Source: an uncultured Oceanisphaera sp.
GTDB lineage: Bacteria > Pseudomonadota > Gammaproteobacteria > Enterobacterales > Aeromonadaceae
Direction: 5' to 3'
Assembly: GCF_947495715.1 (NCBI RefSeq)
Contig: NZ_CANLZU010000014.1
Span: 57,696 to 121,695, forward strand
Length of the DNA stretch: 64,000 nt
In this document: positions 58,866-64,000 of the stretch, one piece after another
Layout of the letters: each line of letters begins with the position of its first letter
Numbering within the stretch: position 1 is the stretch's first letter
Position numbers and translations under genes: made by a program
The notes under the pieces: generated by a model
The model's database searches: none
What the model was told of the DNA's origin: nothing
The model's input: only the letters and a program-made list of their open reading frames with translations

Positions 58866-60179
58866 ATGAAAAAAACGCTGTTATCGACCCTGATATTGCT
58901 CTGTGCGGCAGGCCCGGCCCAGGCCGAAGATTTGCTGGATATCTATCAGCAGGCGACACAAAACGATCCCCAGGTACGCCAGGCCAAAGCCGAGCGTGAT
59001 GCCGCCTTCGAGAAAATCAACGAATCCCGCGCCCCGCTGCTGCCCCAGGTCAACCTGGCGGCCAGCGCCAATTACACCCAGAGCAATCAGAACGATCGCA
59101 CCACCCGCAGCAGTACCGGTGTGGGCGCCACCCTGGATCAGTCGCTGTATCGCAAGGCCAACTGGATTAACCTGGACATCACCGAGAAAGCCGCCACCCA
59201 GACCGAAGTAAGCTACAAGCAGGTACAGCAGGCCCTGATTCTGCGTGCCACCCAGGCCTACTTTGCGGTATTGAGCGCCGAAGACACCCTGAGTTTTGTT
59301 CAGGCCAACAAGGAAGCGGTCAGCCGCCAACTCGATCAGACCAAACAACGTTTCGAAGTCGGCCTGAGCGCCATGACCGATGTGCATGAGGCCCAGGCCC
59401 AGTTCGATCAGGCCCTGGCCGAAGAAATCAGCGCCGAAAACGCGGTCAACAATGCCAAGGAAGCCCTGCGAGAGCTGACCAACATGAGCTATGCCCGGTT
59501 GAACAAGCTCGACACCGAAACCTTCAGCCCGCAGCCTTCGGTAGTCGCCGCCGACGCCTGGCTGGACATCGCCCTGGAGCAGAACCTGGAGCTGCACCTG
59601 CAGCGCATCGGCAAGGACATCGCCAACGAGCAAATCGGTCTGGCCCAGTCCGGTCATCTGCCGACTCTGGATCTGAACGCCGGGCTGAACAGCAACTATA
59701 CCGATAGCAAGAACAGCGGCTCAGGTTTCGGCTCCAGTGACGGCACCCTGAGCGAAGGCACCATCGGCCTGACCTTCAATCTTCCCGTCTATACCGGCGG
59801 CGCCACCAGCTCGCAGGTCAAGCAGGCCCAGTACAACTACGTGGCCGCCAGCGAGCAGCTGGAGCGCAGCTTTCGCTCGGTGCAGAGCCAGGTCTATTCC
59901 TCGTTCAACGACGTCAGTGCCGCCACCGGCTCGGTGCGCGCCTTCGAGCAGTTCGTGATCTCGGCCCAGAGCGCGCTCGACGCCACCGAAGCAGGCTATG
60001 AAGTCGGCACCCGTACCATCGTCGATGTGCTTAACGCCACCCGTCAGTTGTATGACGCCAAGCAAAACCTGTCTGCCGCCCGCTACAACTATATTCTGAG
60101 CCAGCTGCAGCTGAAGCAGGCCGCCGGTAACCTGACCGAGCAGGATCTGATAGATATCAACAACGGACTGAAGCGCTGA
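58866..60179 (+). CDS. tolC: Outer-membrane channel TolC
   Basis: TolC is the outer-membrane exit duct for RND and ABC efflux pumps and type I secretion. The 437-residue product has a signal peptide (MKKTLLSTLILLCAAGPAQA cleaved before EDLLDIYQQA) and two internally similar OEP repeats, each with long coiled-coil helices. AERDAAFEKINESRAPLLPQVN and GLAQSGHLPTLDLNAGLNSN mark the two repeats. A TATACT -10 box is at 58788-58793. A strong terminator follows. Confidence 0.95.
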   Translation: MKKTLLSTLILLCAAGPAQAEDLLDIYQQATQNDPQVRQAKAERDAAFEKINESRAPLLPQVNLAASANYTQSNQNDRTTRSSTGVGATLDQSLYRKANWINLDITEKAATQTEVSYKQVQQALILRATQAYFAVLSAEDTLSFVQANKEAVSRQLDQTKQRFEVGLSAMTDVHEAQAQFDQALAEEISAENAVNNAKEALRELTNMSYARLNKLDTETFSPQPSVVAADAWLDIALEQNLELHLQRIGKDIANEQIGLAQSGHLPTLDLNAGLNSNYTDSKNSGSGFGSSDGTLSEGTIGLTFNLPVYTGGATSSQVKQAQYNYVAASEQLERSFRSVQSQVYSSFNDVSAATGSVRAFEQFVISAQSALDATEAGYEVGTRTIVDVLNATRQLYDAKQNLSAARYNYILSQLQLKQAAGNLTEQDLIDINNGLKR

Positions 60180-60201
60180 CGGCCGTTACTCACGATCAAA
60201 A

Positions 60202-60228
60202 ACGGGGCCTCGAAGGCCCCGTTTTTTT
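60202..60228. terminator. Bidirectional terminator between tolC and hldE
   Basis: Hairpin ACGGGGCC-tcgaa-GGCCCCGT followed by seven T, with A-rich sequence on the left side as well. Confidence 0.93.
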
Positions 60229-60241
60229 ATCTGGTTAACTC

Positions 60242-61666
60242 TTAGCGGGTGCGAATGGCCTGAATGATGGCGGTGGTGGAGCAACCGTCTTCGAAGTTGA
60301 GCACCTTGACCTCGCCGCCGTTGGCGGTCACTTCCTCGAAGCCGGCAATCTCTTCCGGCTTGTAGTCGCCGCCCTTGACCAGCACATCCGGCAGGGTCTC
60401 GGCGATCAGCCGTTGCGGGGTCTCTTCACTGAAGGGCACCACCCAGTCGACCGCGCCCAGACCGGCCAGCACCGCCATGCGTCTGTCTACCGTGTTCACC
60501 GGGCGGCCGTCGCCCTTGAGCGCCCGCACCGAAGCATCGGTATTCACCGCCACGATCAGCCGGTCGCCCAGCTGACGAGCATGATTGAGATAAGACACAT
60601 GGCCGGCGTGCAGTATGTCGAAACAGCCGTTGGTCATCACGATTTTTTCGCCGCGGCGACGGGCCGCGTCCACCACGTATTTCAGCTGTTGCTCGCTCAC
60701 CACGCCCATGCCGGACTCGGGCGCACCGTACAGCACATTGGCCAGTTCGATGGCGGAGACGGTAGAAGTACCCAGCTTGCCGACCACTATGCTGGCGGCC
60801 ACGTTGGCCAGGGCGCAGGCTTCATCCAGCGGCAGGCCGGCGGCCAGGCTGGTGGCAAGGGTGGCAATCACGGTATCGCCGGCACCGGTGACATCGAACA
60901 CCTCATGGGCCTGAGCCGGCAGATGCAGCTCGTCTTCATCGGCGCGGATCAGGGTCATGCCGTGCTCGGAGCGGGTCACCAGCAGCGCCTTGAAGTCGAA
61001 TTTTTGCACCAGTTCCCGCCCGCGGGCCACCAGTTCCTGCTCGTCTTTCACCTTGCCCACCACGGCTTCGAATTCGCTCATGTTGGGAGTCAGCAGGGTG
61101 GCACCGCGATATTTCTCGAAATCGGAACCCTTGGGATCCACCAGTACCGGCACGCCCGCCTGATTGGCGGCCCGGATCAGCGTTTGCACCTGCGCCAGCG
61201 CACCCTTGGCGTAATCCGACAGCACCACCACACCGGCCCGGCTCAGGGCGGCACGGGTCTTGTCGGTCAGCGGGGCCGCGTCTTCCGGGGCAAAGCCTTC
61301 TTCGAAGTCCAGTCGCAGCAGCTGCTGGTTGCGGCTCATTACCCGCAACTTGGTGATGGTGGGGTGGCTGGGCAGACGCACGAAGTCGCACTCCACCCCC
61401 ACCCCCTGCATCTTGTCCTGCAGCGAGGTCGCCGCCTCATCGGTGCCGGTCAGACCCAGCAGACGAGCCCTGGCCCCCAATGCCGCCACGTTGAGCGCCA
61501 CGTTGGCCGCACCGCCGGGACGTTCTTCGTTGTGCTCAACCTTGACCACAGGCACCGGAGCTTCGGGCGAGATACGTCCGGTGGGGCCGGACCAGTACCG
61601 GTCCAGCATCACATCTCCTATCACCAGCACCCTGGCACTATCGAATTCCGGCAACTTGATCTTCAT
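60242..61666 (-). CDS. hldE: Bifunctional heptose kinase/adenylyltransferase HldE
   Basis: HldE makes the ADP-heptose precursor of the lipopolysaccharide inner core: the N domain phosphorylates heptose 7-phosphate, and the C domain adds AMP. The 474-residue product has the PfkB-type kinase ([47 protein letters not shown]) and a nucleotidyltransferase ([24 protein letters not shown], from about 345). The start is ATG 61666. It is divergent from lpxL, another lipopolysaccharide gene. Confidence 0.96.
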   Translation of the reverse strand: MKIKLPEFDSARVLVIGDVMLDRYWSGPTGRISPEAPVPVVKVEHNEERPGGAANVALNVAALGARARLLGLTGTDEAATSLQDKMQGVGVECDFVRLPSHPTITKLRVMSRNQQLLRLDFEEGFAPEDAAPLTDKTRAALSRAGVVVLSDYAKGALAQVQTLIRAANQAGVPVLVDPKGSDFEKYRGATLLTPNMSEFEAVVGKVKDEQELVARGRELVQKFDFKALLVTRSEHGMTLIRADEDELHLPAQAHEVFDVTGAGDTVIATLATSLAAGLPLDEACALANVAASIVVGKLGTSTVSAIELANVLYGAPESGMGVVSEQQLKYVVDAARRRGEKIVMTNGCFDILHAGHVSYLNHARQLGDRLIVAVNTDASVRALKGDGRPVNTVDRRMAVLAGLGAVDWVVPFSEETPQRLIAETLPDVLVKGGDYKPEEIAGFEEVTANGGEVKVLNFEDGCSTTAIIQAIRTR

Positions 61667-61803
61667 GGTTCCGACTCTTTTGAACATGGGAAAGGGGAAA
61701 TATTATCACAGCCACCCATAATCGCACCCGTCGACCGGCCTTTGGTGGCCATTCGCGGCCGAGTTAATTAGAATTCCGTCACTTGTTGATAATGGCGACC
61801 GCA

Positions 61804-62727
61804 ATGCACGACTCTCGACTTCCTCCCTTTACCAAAGCGCTGCTACACCCGCGCTACCTGTTCAACTGGCTGGGCCTGGGCCTGCTGTGGCTGCTGGTTA
61901 CCCTGCTGCCCTGGCGCGCACAAATGGCGCTGGGTCGAGGCCTGGGCCGCTTGTCGATGAAGATACTGACCTCCCGGGTCAGAGTCGCCCGCCGCAACCT
62001 GGAACTGGCGCTGCCGGAGCTGGATGAGTCGGAGCGGGAACGCACCCTCAAGGCCAACTTCGAAAGCGTAGGCTGCGCCATCTTCGAAACCGGCATGGCC
62101 TGGTTCTGGCCGCACTGGCGCATGCGCGCCATCACCCGCATGGAAGGCACCGAGCATGTGGATGCCGCCGTGGCCAAAGGCCAGGGCATGTTGTTGCTGT
62201 CGGCCCACTTTCTGACGCTGGAGCTGAATGCTCGCCAGTTCGGCCTCTATCGCCCCGGCGTGGGGGTCTATCGCCCCAACACCAATCCGGTGCTGGAATA
62301 CGCTCAGGTGCAGGGCCGCTGCCGTTCCAACAAGTACCTGGTGGACCGACTCGATATCAAGGGCATGCTCAAGGCCCTGCGCCAGGGCGACGCACTCTGG
62401 TATGCGCCGGATCACGACTACGGCCGCCACGCCAGCGTATTCGTGCCCTTCTTTGCGGTGGATACCGCCGCCACCATCACCGGCACCGCCACCCTGGCGC
62501 GGGTGAAGAAAACCGTTACCCTGCCCTGTTTTACCCTGCGCGAGAAAGACGGCTACCGGTTGTTGATCCAGGCACCCATTGCCGATTTTCCGGTCGGTGA
62601 CGATGTGCAGGACGCCATTACCAGCAACCGCGTCATCGAAGCCGCCATCCGCCTGGCGCCCGAACAGTACATGTGGCTGCACCGCCGCTTCAAGACCACC
62701 CCGGAAGGGGTGCCTTATCGGTATTAA
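61804..62727 (+). CDS. lpxL: Lipid A late acyltransferase LpxL (lauroyl transferase type)
   Basis: An inner-membrane enzyme that adds the secondary acyl chain to Kdo2-lipid IVA. The 307-residue product has the start LPPFTKALLHPRYLFNWLGLGLLWLLV, a membrane anchor, and the catalytic HX4E motif in LLSAHFLTLELNARQFG. Further matches are VYRPNTNPVLEY, LWYAPDHDYGR and the end EQYMWLHRRFKTTPEG. ATG 61804 fits the family best; ATG 61792 is possible. It closely resembles E. coli LpxL rather than LpxM. Confidence 0.92.
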   Translation: MHDSRLPPFTKALLHPRYLFNWLGLGLLWLLVTLLPWRAQMALGRGLGRLSMKILTSRVRVARRNLELALPELDESERERTLKANFESVGCAIFETGMAWFWPHWRMRAITRMEGTEHVDAAVAKGQGMLLLSAHFLTLELNARQFGLYRPGVGVYRPNTNPVLEYAQVQGRCRSNKYLVDRLDIKGMLKALRQGDALWYAPDHDYGRHASVFVPFFAVDTAATITGTATLARVKKTVTLPCFTLREKDGYRLLIQAPIADFPVGDDVQDAITSNRVIEAAIRLAPEQYMWLHRRFKTTPEGVPYRY

Positions 62728-62755
62728 AGCCGGAAGCGGTAAATTTTTGTGGACG

Positions 62756-62900
62756 TTACTCGTTGTGCTTGATCTCCACCTCGGAATCCTGTTCTCGAAT
62801 AGCGACCAGATATTGACCCAGGTGTTGTCGGGTCAATCTTCTTGATGTCATACTTTCCCTCAAGACCATTACCGATGGCATTGATAGTCAGCGTAAAAAA
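62756..62900 (-). pseudogene. Frameshifted 3' fragment of an unrecognised gene
   Basis: On the minus strand, two frames join into one sensible text: TLTINAIGNGLEGKYDIKKI and PTTPG in one frame, then QYLVAIREQDSEVEIKHNE and a stop in the next. Removing one base at the CCC at 62817-62819 restores a single frame. Upstream (higher coordinates) the frame meets a stop before any start. It looks like the tail of a gene decayed near the IS630 insertion. I do not recognise the family. Confidence 0.5.
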
Positions 62901-62997
62901 TTAAGAAAAGCTACTGACCTAATTGCCATATAAGTGATGCGGCATAACCTACGTGGATCTATACTGTCATCATAGATGCCATTTTGTGGGGCCCTGT

Positions 62998-64000
62998 ATG
63001 AAACGAAGCCTATTAGGACAACCGCTGACAGCCGAAGAGGTCATCACTCTGGAGGAGATGTCAAAACATCATCCTTTCCCAGACTTCAGGCGAAGAGCAC
63101 TAGCGCTGCTCGCACTGAATGATGGCGTTACCGTTGTGCAGATTACCCAGATGTTTCGGATGAGCGATCAGCCGGTTTATAACTGGGCAAAAGGCTGGCG
63201 AACCAATGGATTGGCTGGCATTTTGACTGGCCATAAAGGCGGCCGACCTCCCAAGCTGACTGCTGACATGTTGGATGCTGCCGCAGAAATCGCTCGCGCT
63301 GAGCCATTAACGCTAGCCAAGATTGCTGCTCGTGTCCGCGACCTTTATCCCGATGCCCCATCATTTAGTTTGGATCGCCTTTCTGCTGGACTGAGAGCCA
63401 GAAAGCTCTCTTTCAAACGAACCCGGCTCAGTCTCGAAAAAAAGAGACGACGTCGCTTTCCGAGAAGCAAAAGGCCGCTTGGCGGGATATCGAGAGGCGG
63501 CCAAAGCGGGCAAAATAGAGCTTCTCTACTGCGATGAAAGTGGCTTCTCTTGTATACCGAATGTACAGCGAGCCTGGTCACCGCTCGGTGTGACGCATCT
63601 CGCTGATGCCAGCGTTGGGCGCAAACGCGTGAATGTGATTGGCGCGCTGGATTATGCCACTGGGGCGTTAGACTTTGAGCTTTTTGAGCATTCGGTGAAA
63701 CGGCAGCATGTCGTTCCATTTTTGGATAAATTAGCACAATCATCCTGCCAGGATAAAGTCACTATCGTGGTGATGGATAATGCATCTATTCATCACTTTA
63801 TTGACCCAGAGATGCGCGATAAGTGGCTGTATGAACACCTGTTTGTGCTTCTTTATCTACCGCCATACAGCCCGGAATTGAATCTGATCGAAATCTTGTG
63901 GAAACATGCTAAATATCACTGGTGCAGTTTCACTTCTTGGAGCAAAGACCTGTTAGTGAATGAAGTCTCAACACTATTCAAGGGAGTTGGGAGTGATTTC
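62998..64000 (+). pseudogene. IS630-family transposase, frame interrupted, cut by window edge
   Basis: ATG 62998 begins an IS630-type helix-turn-helix (FRRRALALLALNDGVTVVQITQMFRMSDQPVYNW, then HKGGRPPKL). After SLEKK the frame runs off to a stop at 63535-63537. The catalytic part continues in the +1 frame from 63446: LLYCDESGF (first Asp), VVMDNASIHH (second Asp), LPPYSPELNLIEILWKHAK (Glu) to the last base of the window without a stop. The break is at a run of seven A (63437-63443); with six A the two parts are in one frame. Either a mutation, a slippage site, or a homopolymer sequencing error. Confidence 0.85.
62998..64000 (+). mobile_element. IS630-family insertion sequence, right end outside the window
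   Basis: Identified by the transposase only. The left terminal repeat should lie within 62901-62997, but it cannot be fixed without the right end. The region around it is AT-richer than the backbone. Confidence 0.8.

Overview
This window comes from a GC-rich, motile, marine or halophilic gammaproteobacterium, most likely in or near the Aeromonadales (the Oceanimonas/Oceanisphaera/Zobellella type). I infer this from E. coli/Vibrio-like gene order, an ectoine-degradation cluster, type IV pilus retraction ATPases and chemoreceptors. The species cannot be fixed from the sequence alone. Most of the 64 kb is conserved chromosomal backbone.

Layout: (1) 1-11 kb: the end of a BarA-like kinase, then a leftward block rpoE-rseA-rseB-rseC-lepA-lepB-rnc-era-recO-pdxJ with a visible sigma-E promoter in front of rpoE, and divergent nadB. 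(2) 11-14 kb: ygfX-sdhE divergent from ygfZ, then a LysR regulator divergent from a PACE efflux pump. (3) 14-21 kb: an SDF-family symporter and an ectoine catabolism group doeA-doeX-doeC-doeD that lacks doeB. (4) 21-24.5 kb: an uncharacterised pair, an ATP-grasp ligase followed by a 674-residue protein with a papain-like Q/C/H/N set. (5) 25-34.6 kb: lysS, prfB (with its programmed frameshift), a FliA-type promoter and chemoreceptor, DUF2892 and Crp/Fnr genes, recJ, xerD and fldB. This is the E. coli fldB-xerD-dsbC-recJ-prfB-lysS order with dsbC missing and three genes inserted. (6) 35-40.6 kb: brnQ, trmN6, srmB, a small RR-rich protein, yaaA. (7) 40.6-49 kb: pilU-pilT divergent from yggS-proC-yggT-yggU-DUF4426-rdgB-hemW, then zapD-yacG-mutT. 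(8) 49-64 kb: a second chemoreceptor, parC, parE-yqiA-cpdA-yqiB-nudF divergent from tolC, then hldE, lpxL, a decayed gene fragment and an IS630-type transposase cut by the window edge.

The most unusual content is between genes. Six copies (plus one decayed copy) of a large structured repeat occur. Each full copy has two long inverted-repeat modules (B, then A) joined by a third hairpin. Stems differ between copies but stay complementary, and the hairpin loops are conserved. The copies lie downstream of stop codons and never in a divergent promoter region. Two copies have grown an extra arm and carry degenerate terminal inverted repeats, which looks like a MITE; one of these sits between two near-identical copies of a terminator cassette. 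Other repeat families are GTGAGG-type hairpins, CGTCAT-bounded hairpins, a 22-bp inverted repeat, and a TAAGCCG tandem repeat that grows out of a terminator stem. The best protein-level candidate for an undescribed system is the ATP-grasp / papain-like pair.
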